The notes under the pieces were generated by a model that saw nothing but the letters and a program-made list of their open reading frames with translations, made no database searches and was not told the origin of the DNA. The position numbers and the translations under genes are program-made. From Deltaproteobacteria bacterium (GTDB lineage: Bacteria; Desulfobacterota; Desulfarculia; Adiutricales; Adiutricaceae), in assembly GCA_031279155.1 (NCBI GenBank), contig JAITJB010000294.1, positions 1 to 7,747 of the forward strand: DNA of 7,747 bases. The letters are read 5' to 3'. Below, piece after piece: positions 1 through 7,322 of this stretch; the stretch's first letter is position 1, and each line of letters starts with the position of its first letter.

Positions 1-1002
1 CCGGCCATGGTCTCCCGCATCAAAACTATCTCGCGCTTAGACATAGCCGAGCGAAGGCGGCCCCAAGACGGCAGAATAAAAATCTCCCACCGCGATAATG
101 AAGCTGAGGTGCGCGTTTCAACGGTCCCCGTGGCCTTTGGTGAAAAGGTGGTCATGAGGATCTTAGATCCCGAGGCCCTCTTTCTCGATCTTAAGAGCAT
201 GTTTTACTCTCCCACTGATTACGAAAAGTGGCAAGAATTCGCCTCCCACCCCCACGGCATCATCTTGGTCTCAGGGCCTACTGGTAGCGGTAAGACCACG
301 ACTTTATATTCGACTTTAAGGCAGCTGGCCACCACGGAAGTTAACGTAACGACCATTGAAGATCCCATTGAAATGATCCACGAAGAATTTAACCAAATAG
401 CTGTCCAACCAAAGGTCGGGATAACTTTTGGCAGCATCATTAGGACCATATTGAGGCAAGACCCTGACATCATCATGGTCGGCGAGATGCGCGATAAAGA
501 AACTGCTGAAAACGCTGTCCAGGCGGCTTTAACTGGTCACCTGGTCCTCTCAACCCTTCACACCAACGACGCCCCTTCCTCGATTACTAGGCTGGTGGAA
601 TTGGGTTTAGAGCCCTTTTTGGTTACCTCAACTGTTGTTGGCGTCATGGCCCAGCGCCTGGTTAGACGCATCTGTCCTTACTGCTCTGATACCTTTGTTT
701 TAACCGAAAAGATGGCTTTAGACATGGGTTTTATAACCCAAGGCGATCTTAACCTTAAGCAGGGCCGCGGCTGCGATGAGTGCCGCAACACTGGTTACCT
801 AGGTAGGCTCGCTACCGTTGAGGTCATGCCCTTTTCTGACTCCCTAAAAACCATTGTCTTAAAAGGCGTCCAAAACGCCATGGAGCTCAAGGAGCTAGCC
901 CGCTCTGAGGGCATGACGACCCTTCGCGAGAACGCCCTTGATCTGATGCTGGCCGGCAAGACCACCATCCAGGAAGTTCTGAGGGTCACGGCAGCCGACT
1001 GA
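1..1002 (+). CDS. GspE/PilB-family secretion or pilus assembly ATPase, C-terminal part (5' truncated by window edge)
   Basis: This is the hexameric cytoplasmic ATPase that powers type II secretion or type IV pilus assembly. The frame is open through base 1, and the ATG at position 7 falls inside the conserved VSRIK..LDIAERR..QDGRI segment, so the true start lies upstream. Counting that Met as residue 1, the visible motifs are Walker A GPTGSGKTT at about 90-98, the Asp box TTIEDPIE at 115-122, Walker B DPDIIMVGEMRD at 152-163, and the His box STLHTND at 182-188. A zinc-type tetracysteine follows, with CPYC at 223-226 and CDEC at 256-259, then the usual GYLGR. All catalytic motifs are intact. 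GspE and PilB cannot be separated from this half alone, because the discriminating N-terminal domain and neighbouring pilin or secretin genes are outside the window. recN follows 44 bases downstream on the same strand. Confidence 0.93.
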   Translation, partial: PAMVSRIKTISRLDIAERRRPQDGRIKISHRDNEAEVRVSTVPVAFGEKVVMRILDPEALFLDLKSMFYSPTDYEKWQEFASHPHGIILVSGPTGSGKTTTLYSTLRQLATTEVNVTTIEDPIEMIHEEFNQIAVQPKVGITFGSIIRTILRQDPDIIMVGEMRDKETAENAVQAALTGHLVLSTLHTNDAPSSITRLVELGLEPFLVTSTVVGVMAQRLVRRICPYCSDTFVLTEKMALDMGFITQGDLNLKQGRGCDECRNTGYLGRLATVEVMPFSDSLKTIVLKGVQNAMELKELARSEGMTTLRENALDLMLAGKTTIQEVLRVTAAD

Positions 1003-1046
1003 CGGCCTTTGACCCCAACCCCAAAACCACCATTGTGCGAGTGGAA

Positions 1047-2726
1047 ATGCTGGTCGAACTTAAAGTCACCAACTTGGCCCTGATCCGAGAATTAACCCTT
1101 TCCTTCGGTCCGGGCGCCAACATCCTGACCGGCGAGACAGGCGCTGGCAAGAGCATTCTAGCTGGCGCCTTAGGTCTTTTAATGGGCGCTAAGAGTTCTT
1201 CTGGCTTAATCCGAGCTGGCGAAGATGAAGCCAGAGTCGAAGCCCTCTTTGAGCTGGAAAATCCCGATAATATCTCTACTCTTTTCGGAGAGCTAGGTCT
1301 TGAGCCCTCAGCTGAACTTATCATTCAAAGGACCATTAACCAATCTGGCCGCTCCAAAATACGCGTAAACGGCGCCCTGGCCACCTTAGGTCAGCTCGCG
1401 GCCTTTGGCGATGAGCTTTTAGCCGTCTCCGGCCAACACGACCAGCAGAGCCTAGTTAGTGAAGCCAGGCAGCTAGATTTTCTCGACGCCTTCGGCGGCC
1501 ACTCTGACCTTCTAGCCTTTATGGCTACAGCCCACCGATCTAGAGAAGAAACCCAAAAGACCAAAGACGCTCTCATGCGCGAGCTCAGTGACGGTAGCGA
1601 GAGGCGAGAACTTTACGAATACCAGTTGGCCGAAATCGAAAAAATCCGGCCCGTTCTCGGGGAAGATAGCGAACTAACCAATCTTAAGGCTGAACTTAAA
1701 TCAGCTGGTCGCCTGACCAAGGTCCTAGATGGGGCCAAAGACATCCTAGGCGGGCCTAGCGGGGGGCTTATCGATAATATCGACCGCTTAGCTAGGCTTT
1801 TTGAAAAAGCCTCGGTAACAGACGCTCGCTTCGCTCCCTTAGGTGAGACGGCCCAAGAGTGCTCGGCTATCCTAAGCGATCTCTCAGCTGAAATTGCCCG
1901 CCTAGGCCGCGATCTGCCCGCATCTAACCAGAGCCCGGAAGCCATCGACGAACGACTAAGCGATCTAATGAAACTAAAGCGCAAATACGGCCCCGGACTC
2001 GAAGAAGTGCTTCAGAGGCATAAGTGGCTCAAAGAAACCCTCACCAAACTTGACGGGGCGGCTTTAGAGCTATCTAAAGCCGAAAAGGCTTTAGAGAAGA
2101 CGGCTAGCGCCGTTGCCAGTGCGGCTACTACCTTAAGGGAAGCCAGAAAAAAGAGCGCCGTCATTCTAACGGAAAACTTAACCAATACCCTTAGGGTCTT
2201 AGGCTTTCCCAAGATATCGATGTCTATTGAGGTTAATCCCTCTGAGGCCGGGCGGCCCATTGGCTTAGCCTCTGGACCTAAGGGGGCCGATAACGTCGTC
2301 TTTCTTTTCTGCCCCAATCCCGGCGAAGGCTTAAAGCCTCTATCCCGCATCGCCTCTGGAGGCGAGCTCTCCCGGGTGATGATGGCCCTTAAAATTGCCC
2401 AGGAAAATCGTAGCGACCAGAGCTTGGTTTTCGATGAAATAGATAGCGGCTTATCGGGGGCCATTGCCGAAGCTGTTTCGGCCAAAATGGCCGAACTCTC
2501 TTTGCGCCAGCAGATACTAGTCATCACCCATCTGCCGCAAATGGCCTCCCTTAAAGGCAAGCACTTTCTTGTCTTTAAAAGTGCTGATGAAACCGGCGAC
2601 CGGACTCAGACTTCCATCCGCGAACTAGACATGGAAGCTAGGACCATGGAACTAGCCAGAATGCTCGACGGCGCCGAGCCCTCCCCGGAGGCCCTAGCCC
2701 TATCTAAAAGGCTTTTAGACGTCTAA
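1047..2726 (+). CDS. recN: DNA repair protein RecN (SMC-like ATPase)
   Basis: RecN is a cohesin-like ABC/SMC ATPase that acts at DNA double-strand breaks during RecA-dependent repair. From the ATG at 1047 the protein is 559 residues, the usual RecN length. The N-terminus MLVELKVTNLALIREL followed by Walker A GETGAGKS (29-36) aligns directly with known RecN starts. In-frame GTG codons at 1035 and 1041 would add only four or two residues. No strong ribosome binding site separates these choices, since the GAGTGG at 1039-1044 lies very close to the ATG. Next come the RecN-typical SGQHDQQSL segment and a helical central region rich in E, K, L and A (the short coiled coil). The C-terminal ATPase half has the ABC signature SGGELSR (about 437), Walker B LVFDEIDSG (Asp463, Glu464) and the H-loop THLPQMAS (His495). 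No key residue is missing. It is probably co-transcribed with the upstream ATPase gene, and a hairpin terminator follows. No LexA-type operator was recognised before it. Confidence 0.96.
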   Translation: MLVELKVTNLALIRELTLSFGPGANILTGETGAGKSILAGALGLLMGAKSSSGLIRAGEDEARVEALFELENPDNISTLFGELGLEPSAELIIQRTINQSGRSKIRVNGALATLGQLAAFGDELLAVSGQHDQQSLVSEARQLDFLDAFGGHSDLLAFMATAHRSREETQKTKDALMRELSDGSERRELYEYQLAEIEKIRPVLGEDSELTNLKAELKSAGRLTKVLDGAKDILGGPSGGLIDNIDRLARLFEKASVTDARFAPLGETAQECSAILSDLSAEIARLGRDLPASNQSPEAIDERLSDLMKLKRKYGPGLEEVLQRHKWLKETLTKLDGAALELSKAEKALEKTASAVASAATTLREARKKSAVILTENLTNTLRVLGFPKISMSIEVNPSEAGRPIGLASGPKGADNVVFLFCPNPGEGLKPLSRIASGGELSRVMMALKIAQENRSDQSLVFDEIDSGLSGAIAEAVSAKMAELSLRQQILVITHLPQMASLKGKHFLVFKSADETGDRTQTSIRELDMEARTMELARMLDGAEPSPEALALSKRLLDV

Positions 2727-2737
2727 ACAAAAATTGC

Positions 2738-2781
2738 TTGGCTAATTGCCAAATCGCCAATTAGCCAAATTTTAAAATTTT
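2738..2781 (+). terminator. Probable rho-independent terminator after recN
   Basis: A perfect 11-bp inverted repeat, TTGGCTAATTG (2738-2748) and CAATTAGCCAA (2758-2768), encloses a 9-base loop. It is followed by ATTTTAAAATTTT and lies 11 bases after the recN stop codon. The stem is AT-rich for a terminator, but the position and the following T runs fit. A-rich sequence precedes the left arm, so some bidirectional activity is possible. Confidence 0.6.
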
Positions 2782-2813
2782 AAATTATAAAAATATTATC
2801 TGGAGATAGGCCA
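2769..2813 (+). promoter_or_regulatory. AT-rich leader with likely promoter and ribosome binding site for the MFS gene
   Basis: The stretch after the recN hairpin is almost pure A/T. It includes the 14-bp palindrome AAATTTTAAAATTT (2767-2780) and a possible -10 element TATTAT (2794-2799). No convincing -35 was found, so the promoter is inferred from composition and position. The ribosome binding site is clear: GGAG at 2802-2805 lies eight bases before the GTG at 2814, and this supports that unusual start codon. Confidence 0.4.
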
Positions 2814-3989
2814 GTGCCCTCGATTTTTGACGAACTGCGTAAAAGACCTATTTACACCTACCTCATGGTGCTGACCTTTGCCCAGGCCGCCGCCTTTTTG
2901 GGCTGGAACGCTCTTTACACGAACTTTGCCGTGGAAATTGCCCATTTAAACGGCCAGCAAAACGGCATTGTCCAGTCCATCCGAGAGCTGCCAGGGCTAC
3001 TTTCCGTGGGGGCTATCGCCCTTTTGCTCATTATGAGCGAAAATACTCTGTGCTCCTTGGCCGTGGTCGTCTGCGGCTTAGGCGTCATGATTACCGGCTG
3101 GTTTCCCACCTTGTGGGGTCAAATCATCTGGACTTTAACTCTATCCTTTGGTTTCCACTATTTCGAGGCCATCAACCAGAGCCTGACCTTACAATATTTC
3201 GATAAGACCGAAGCCCCGCTAGTCATAAGTAACCTTAGGGCGGTTACGGCTAAGGGCAGCTTTTGCATGGGCTTACTGATTGTGGTTTTAGCCGGCCGGT
3301 TTGACTACCGCATCCTTTTCGGTTTGGCTGGATCGGTTGCCTTAGCCGCCGGGATATGGTCTTTTTTCCACCATCCTGACCGCACAGGTCTCCCTGTCCA
3401 ACGGCGAGGCTTAATCCTCAAGCGCCGCTACTGGCTCTTCTACGTTCTGACCATCTTATCAGGAGCCAGGCGACAGATTTTTAACGTCTTTGCCATCTTC
3501 CTGTTAGTTCAGTATTTTAAGTTCTCCCTCTTTCAGATGAGCCTTCTTTTACTAATAAATAATCTCATTAACTGGTTTTTAAATCCCTTTATAGGTCGGG
3601 CCATTAACGCCGTCGGCGAGAAAAAACTCCTCTTCTATAAGTACTCAGCCGTTATCGTCATGTGCCTAGCCTATACGGTCTGTAACTCAGCCGCCTTAGC
3701 TGCGGTATTGTACGTAATCGATCAGATTTCCTTTTGCTTCACCGTTTCAGTCAGGACCTATTTCCAGAAGATGGCCGATCCCAAAGACATTGCCCCAAGT
3801 ATGGCTGTAGGCGTTACCGTAAACCATATCGTCGCGGTTGTCGTGCCCATTATTGGCGGCTATTTATGGATGGTCGATCGCCGGATCCCATTTTACATGG
3901 GAGCTATCTTCGCTGTCGCCTCATTGATAATGAGTAGATTTATTGATTACCGTAAATCCTACCTGGCGACCATGGAAGCCCAAGCTTAG
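2814..3989 (+). CDS. MFS (major facilitator superfamily) permease, substrate unknown
   Basis: A 391-residue integral inner-membrane protein, the typical length for a 12-helix major facilitator. Hydrophobic segments can be placed at roughly residues 14-35, 50-72, 80-101, 103-125, 150-163 and 167-186 (N-terminal bundle). A loop with HHPDRTG and basic residues follows, then six more from about 208 to the end (C-terminal bundle). The Arg/Lys clusters between the bundles (QRRGLILKRR) fit the usual cytoplasmic central loop. The start is GTG with GGAG eight bases upstream, and no better ATG exists near the N-terminus. There is no cleavable signal peptide, because the first helix begins right after a short charged DELRKRP segment. 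No substrate-specific motif was recognised and neighbouring genes give no clue. It stands alone between the recN terminator and a repeat-bearing spacer. GC content and codon use match recN, so it appears native. No clear terminator follows. Confidence 0.85.
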   Translation: MPSIFDELRKRPIYTYLMVLTFAQAAAFLGWNALYTNFAVEIAHLNGQQNGIVQSIRELPGLLSVGAIALLLIMSENTLCSLAVVVCGLGVMITGWFPTLWGQIIWTLTLSFGFHYFEAINQSLTLQYFDKTEAPLVISNLRAVTAKGSFCMGLLIVVLAGRFDYRILFGLAGSVALAAGIWSFFHHPDRTGLPVQRRGLILKRRYWLFYVLTILSGARRQIFNVFAIFLLVQYFKFSLFQMSLLLLINNLINWFLNPFIGRAINAVGEKKLLFYKYSAVIVMCLAYTVCNSAALAAVLYVIDQISFCFTVSVRTYFQKMADPKDIAPSMAVGVTVNHIVAVVVPIIGGYLWMVDRRIPFYMGAIFAVASLIMSRFIDYRKSYLATMEAQA

Positions 3990-4020
3990 TAAAATCTCGC
4001 TAAAAATCATAGCCTTACGT

Positions 4021-4072
4021 TGGAAACCTTGTCGTGCAATCTTGTCCTGAAACCTTGTCTTGAAACCCTGTC
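4021..4072. repeat. Four-copy 13-bp tandem repeat array
   Basis: Four head-to-tail 13-base units lie between the permease stop and the transposase-like ORF: TGGAAACCTTGTC (4021-4033), GTGCAATCTTGTC (4034-4046), CTGAAACCTTGTC (4047-4059) and TTGAAACCCTGTC (4060-4072). A degenerate fifth begins TTGATGC. The last six bases (CTTGTC) are the most constant part. The array could be a set of protein binding sites (iteron- or operator-like) or a slippage product. It lies 62 bases before the next start codon. Confidence 0.7.
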
Positions 4073-4090
4073 TTGATGCAGCCTGAGCGA

Positions 4091-4115
4091 CGACATTACT
4101 TGGGCGCGACATTAC
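4091..4115. repeat. Direct repeat pair CGACATTAC, 16-bp period
   Basis: CGACATTAC occurs at 4091-4099 and again at 4107-4115. Both copies are followed by a T-containing continuation (TTGGG and CTTAA). The pair sits directly upstream of the AGGGGGAG ribosome binding site of the transposase-like ORF. It could be a regulator site or part of an insertion-sequence end. No matching inverted copy was found after the ORF. Confidence 0.45.
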
Positions 4116-4133
4116 CTTAAGGGGGAGCCGAAG

Positions 4134-5279
4134 ATGGCCAGCATCGCAATAATAAAAGAAAGACACTATATAAGAATATATAGAGTATTTTCATATAGAG
4201 ACTCCAATAAAAAACCAAAAAATGTGCGCAAAGCCATCGGCAAAATTGATCCAAACACCAATAAGCCAGTCTTTAATCAATATTTTCTAGATCTAATAAA
4301 AGAACAAGGCGTAAAAATTGACTTTATAAACAGCATACCAATACATGACATACCAAAATTTGTAGATTTTGGTACTTTTACTAAACCAATAGAGCTACTA
4401 AGTGATAATAAAATTTTTTATCGTATAGATTCTCAAAAAATTGTGTCTATGACAGATATATTAGAATCTAAAATTTTAGGGCCCCATTTAATATTAAAAA
4501 AAATTGCTCAAGATACTTCTTTATTGAGTATTTTACAAAATAATTTTCCTGAATATTGGGATAAGATCATTACGTTAGCATTTTATTTAGTTTATAATAA
4601 TGATCCTGGAATTAATCTACAAGATTGGGCTAAGGATAACGTAACTTATTTTAATACTTTGGACCAAGATCCTCAATATATTTATACTGTAATAGCACAT
4701 ATTAGAAATTATCAAATAAATTCCTTTTATAGGGCTTTGATTGATAAATTAAATGAAAGCAAATATCTAGTCCTTGCTATTAAACAAAATATACCATATA
4801 GATCACAGCAATTCAATATCTGTTTCCTATTAGGTGAACAATCTGGCCTGCCAGTATATTCAACTCATAAGAGTAAAGGTTTAACTGATGATGATTTTTT
4901 GAGATCTTTTCTATATCAACTTTCTACTATTGAACCAGAAAATTCTTCTTTAGTCAAAGAAAATTGTACTTTAGTCAAAGAAATCGGAAATACACTTAAC
5001 GATTTTGTAAATAACTTATTATTAAATCCTCTTGATTTTGATGTTGATGATAATTCAAAATCAAAACTATTTATTGCTTCTATTAGCATATTTATATTTA
5101 TTTATATACATAAAATTATTAGTCAAAATCCTCAGTGTTCTAAGTTTACTGTAACCAGTTTGTTAGAAAGCTTAACAAAGATTAAGTCATTTGAAAATAA
5201 TGGTTTAAAATATTTTCAAGTACCAACAAAAGAAAACATAAATATACTAGAATCTTTTGGTATTAATATACTTGAATAA
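4134..5279 (+). CDS. IS1634/IS4-type transposase derivative with deleted catalytic core
   Basis: The 381-residue product resembles IS1634/IS4-superfamily transposases at both ends. N-terminal features are the Y.VFSYRD..KKPKNVRKAIGKIDP..NKPVFN segment (about 16-49), then LILKKIAQDTSLLSILQNNFP and LAFYLVYN..PG..LQDWA (about 120-165). A family-like FLLGEQSGLPVYS follows (about 231-243). The C-terminal KLFIASISIFIFIYIHKI...LLESLTKIK segment is also family-like. Full-length relatives are typically about 500-600 residues. Here the stretch holding the DDE catalytic residues is absent: where relatives have Y-D-(I/V)-T-S the sequence reads VLAIKQ, and the region between the two conserved blocks is short. 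The frame is nevertheless uninterrupted, with a good ribosome binding site (AGGGGGAG, 4120-4127). Composition is far more AT-rich than recN or the permease, with ATA, AGA and TTA codons common, which indicates foreign origin. It is either a decayed element or a domesticated DNA-binding derivative, and transposition activity is unlikely. The homology call is from pattern memory, not a search. Confidence 0.72.
   Translation: MASIAIIKERHYIRIYRVFSYRDSNKKPKNVRKAIGKIDPNTNKPVFNQYFLDLIKEQGVKIDFINSIPIHDIPKFVDFGTFTKPIELLSDNKIFYRIDSQKIVSMTDILESKILGPHLILKKIAQDTSLLSILQNNFPEYWDKIITLAFYLVYNNDPGINLQDWAKDNVTYFNTLDQDPQYIYTVIAHIRNYQINSFYRALIDKLNESKYLVLAIKQNIPYRSQQFNICFLLGEQSGLPVYSTHKSKGLTDDDFLRSFLYQLSTIEPENSSLVKENCTLVKEIGNTLNDFVNNLLLNPLDFDVDDNSKSKLFIASISIFIFIYIHKIISQNPQCSKFTVTSLLESLTKIKSFENNGLKYFQVPTKENINILESFGINILE
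4948..4983 (+). repeat. Short in-frame direct duplication inside the transposase-like ORF
   Basis: CTTTAGTCAAAGAAA occurs at 4948-4962 and 4969-4983, a 21-base period that equals seven codons and keeps the frame. The encoded peptides read SLVKEN and TLVKEI. It lies in the part of the protein that does not resemble normal transposases. Confidence 0.6.
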
Positions 5280-5328
5280 ATTTCTGCTGGCGATCTTCAG
5301 ATGAACTTGACCCGCGCCATTGAAATTA
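5280..5328. other. Convergent intergenic gap at the end of the AT-rich segment
   Basis: Forty-nine bases separate the stops of two converging genes. GC rises abruptly at about 5284. The frame of the transposase-like ORF stays open past its TAA for 20 more codons (beginning ISAGDLQMNLTRA), to a TGA at 5340-5342. This may be leftover coding sequence from whatever the element inserted into. No convincing terminator hairpin was seen. Confidence 0.4.
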
Positions 5329-7224
5329 TTAAAAAACCTTGAAATTTTTCTTAACATCTTTCCATTTTTTTGGTTCTGGAAAGTAACAGTTGCGCGGCTT
5401 GACTTTTGCAATTAACTTCTTCTGTTTTTCTAAGAATTTCCATAGAAGTTCTAATTGTAAGTTTCTTGGATTTAGACCGGTCAAAATTTTAAATATTCGA
5501 CGCTGTCTTTTGGCGTGATCTCTGTACTTTCGAGATTGGTTAAGATTTTCGGCAAGAGGGCCAAACTCATCGTAGCTGACTATAATCGGGAGAACGAGCC
5601 GTTGCCCTTCAAAGTATTCCCAAGACCGGTTTTCTACATTACTTTCCTCCCATTTGACCAAAATCACCCGGCTTTTACCTAAGATTTCTTTTATGTTTAC
5701 CACGGGGTTATTAGGGATAGCCAATATCCTAGTTTTATCAAATAGAGATTTTAGGACCATGGCCTCAAGGGGATGCCCGGTTACCATGCAGATGGGGCGA
5801 GGGCCCTCCTCTAGAGCTTCGAGTTCCCAAGGTCCGGTCCCAAAATCCGACATAAATCCTGCATGAGGATCCCAAGAAAAGTCCCCGTCTTGGACCGGAA
5901 AAACCAAGCCGCCCCGCCGATCCCGATAAATTTTTCCCTCCTTAGTTAACCGCTCAAATAACGGCCATGGAATACCCGATCGCTCGGCAAAGGACGGCGT
6001 ATTGCCTTCCAGACCAAAACCGTCTTCTTCTATTTGAGGCTGATCCCACTCTACCTCCGGGATCCTTTCGAAGTCCTCCTTCTCCATTTGCTCCGTAAGC
6101 TCTATAACAGCCGAAGCAACATCGTCTTTTTCCCGGCCTACAAGATGATTACGTAGTTCAATAACCCCGCGCCCGGTGGTTTGGTTGATCCTGTCTAGCC
6201 AGCCAAATTCATCATCATCATTAATACTGGAAAAATAGCCGCCCAAGGGAAGTCTCACCGTCCACCTAATTTCTTGGGGCCGATCACTAATTTTTCTTCT
6301 ATAGGCCTTGCCGTATTCATACCTAGTCAAGTACTCCAAAGGCGTCATGGGCTTTATTTCCCCTTTGGGCTTTAAGGCTTTTTTAATCCTTTCCAGGCCG
6401 GTTAGTTCTAATTCCAGCCTTGAAATGTCAGTAATTTTTTTATAGATCTTTTCTTGATGCATCTCAAATAATTTATCAAAATGTTTTCTAAAAACATCCT
6501 TAATTTGCTTGTTTTCTTTTTTTGCCTCCTTGAGATCTCTTTCTAGCTCCGGCCAGATTTCTGCGTCGTCATCTAACGACTGGTACAAGCCCTTTAAGCT
6601 ACGCATCTCAGGGCATCTTTCGGCTTGAACCATTGCCTGATAATAAAGCTCCCTAGAACTTACGGAAAAATATGTATCTTCAAATTGCTCGGCGTTTTCA
6701 TCGATTATCAAACCAAGCAGTTCCATTCTATGCGTATAATCAAGATTGTACCCACTTTGGCTGCGCTTACCTTGAAATGTAGACTCTTCCTCCGTTGGCC
6801 CATTTTTATAAGTTTTCTCTGTTATCACCATGTGAATATGCGGGCTCCACTCGTCAGAGTGCAATGCTGAGATCACAAAACCCTCGCCAAAAGTATCCCA
6901 GGCCCATTGGTTACTGGTGTCACCCCATAAACTTAACCTCCACATGTCATAAACAGGATTACCATCCACTTCTTTGAGAAACCACTCGGGGGTTGAGTTT
7001 ATATTGATCTCCCAAAGATCCAACTCGGAGTTTTCATGCTCCGCCGGACCGGACTCAGGCTTTACAAGCTTCATGGAGCCATCAGCGCCGACAAGAATCA
7101 AATTTGCAAAATTTTTCTCAATATAAATATTTTTTGACATGCTTGTCCGAGATACATGCTCTAAAAGATTTTCAAGTCTCTCTTCAGTTCGTATTTTAGA
7201 ACATCTAAGAAATGTAGACGCCAT
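5329..7224 (-). CDS. MobV/Pre-type relaxase fused to a primase-like (CHC2/DUF3991-Toprim) module
   Basis: A 631-residue mobilisation protein. MobV relaxases nick plasmid or element DNA at oriT and start transfer. Motif I is FLRCSKI...LLEHVSR, with His23 at the place of the nucleophilic His22 of pMV158 MobM. It is followed by SKNIYIEKNFANLIL, matching the family's N..I......NL..L. Motif III is HSDEWSPHIH (122-131); His122, Glu125, His129 and His131 reproduce the MobM metal-binding spacing. A charged helical linker spans about 225-290. Residues 320-380 (GWLDRINQTTGRGVIEL..H) resemble the CHC2/DUF3991 primase fold without zinc cysteines. Residues 411-445 (FAERSGIPWPLFERL..EGKIYRDRRGGLVFP) and 478-510 resemble the region leading into and within a Toprim domain. 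However, the usual acidic V-E-(S/G)-..DA motif reads VTGHPLEAM, so primase catalysis is doubtful. The C-terminus is Lys-rich. The ATG at 7224 has AAAGGA eight bases upstream. No accessory mob or rep gene adjoins it. The relaxase call is firm; the primase-like part is inferred. Confidence 0.8.
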   Translation of the reverse strand: MASTFLRCSKIRTEERLENLLEHVSRTSMSKNIYIEKNFANLILVGADGSMKLVKPESGPAEHENSELDLWEININSTPEWFLKEVDGNPVYDMWRLSLWGDTSNQWAWDTFGEGFVISALHSDEWSPHIHMVITEKTYKNGPTEEESTFQGKRSQSGYNLDYTHRMELLGLIIDENAEQFEDTYFSVSSRELYYQAMVQAERCPEMRSLKGLYQSLDDDAEIWPELERDLKEAKKENKQIKDVFRKHFDKLFEMHQEKIYKKITDISRLELELTGLERIKKALKPKGEIKPMTPLEYLTRYEYGKAYRRKISDRPQEIRWTVRLPLGGYFSSINDDDEFGWLDRINQTTGRGVIELRNHLVGREKDDVASAVIELTEQMEKEDFERIPEVEWDQPQIEEDGFGLEGNTPSFAERSGIPWPLFERLTKEGKIYRDRRGGLVFPVQDGDFSWDPHAGFMSDFGTGPWELEALEEGPRPICMVTGHPLEAMVLKSLFDKTRILAIPNNPVVNIKEILGKSRVILVKWEESNVENRSWEYFEGQRLVLPIIVSYDEFGPLAENLNQSRKYRDHAKRQRRIFKILTGLNPRNLQLELLWKFLEKQKKLIAKVKPRNCYFPEPKKWKDVKKNFKVF

Positions 7225-7322
7225 TCTATTAATCCTTTACCTTAGAACCTGCCATTAGTCAGGTCTGGCTCTCTAAATTAATTTTACTAAGTGCTGGTCT
7301 CTCTTTAGGCTTCTCCCTTACT

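Noticed and set aside
2012..2560. Long minus-strand frame of 182 codons inside recN
   Set aside because: It lies wholly within the well-conserved recN ATPase coding region and has no recognisable motifs; it is a shadow frame.
3921..4166. Minus-strand 81-codon frame across the 13-bp repeats
   Set aside because: It overlaps the end of the permease and the start of the transposase-like gene, and its apparent protein repeats are only the DNA tandem repeat read in reverse. No ribosome binding site or family resemblance.
4085..5330. Terminal inverted repeats and target-site duplication for a complete insertion sequence
   Set aside because: Comparing both flanks by eye gave only a GGCGCG-sized match and no convincing duplication, so no complete element was annotated.
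5654..5866. Plus-strand 70-codon frame opposite the relaxase gene
   Set aside because: It lies opposite the primase-like region of the minus-strand gene, with no ribosome binding site or domain signal of its own.
7262..7305. Imperfect direct repeats CTGGCTCTCT and CTGGTCTCTCT upstream of the relaxase gene
   Set aside because: They are short, imperfect, pyrimidine-rich and could be chance; kept only as part of the candidate oriT spacer.
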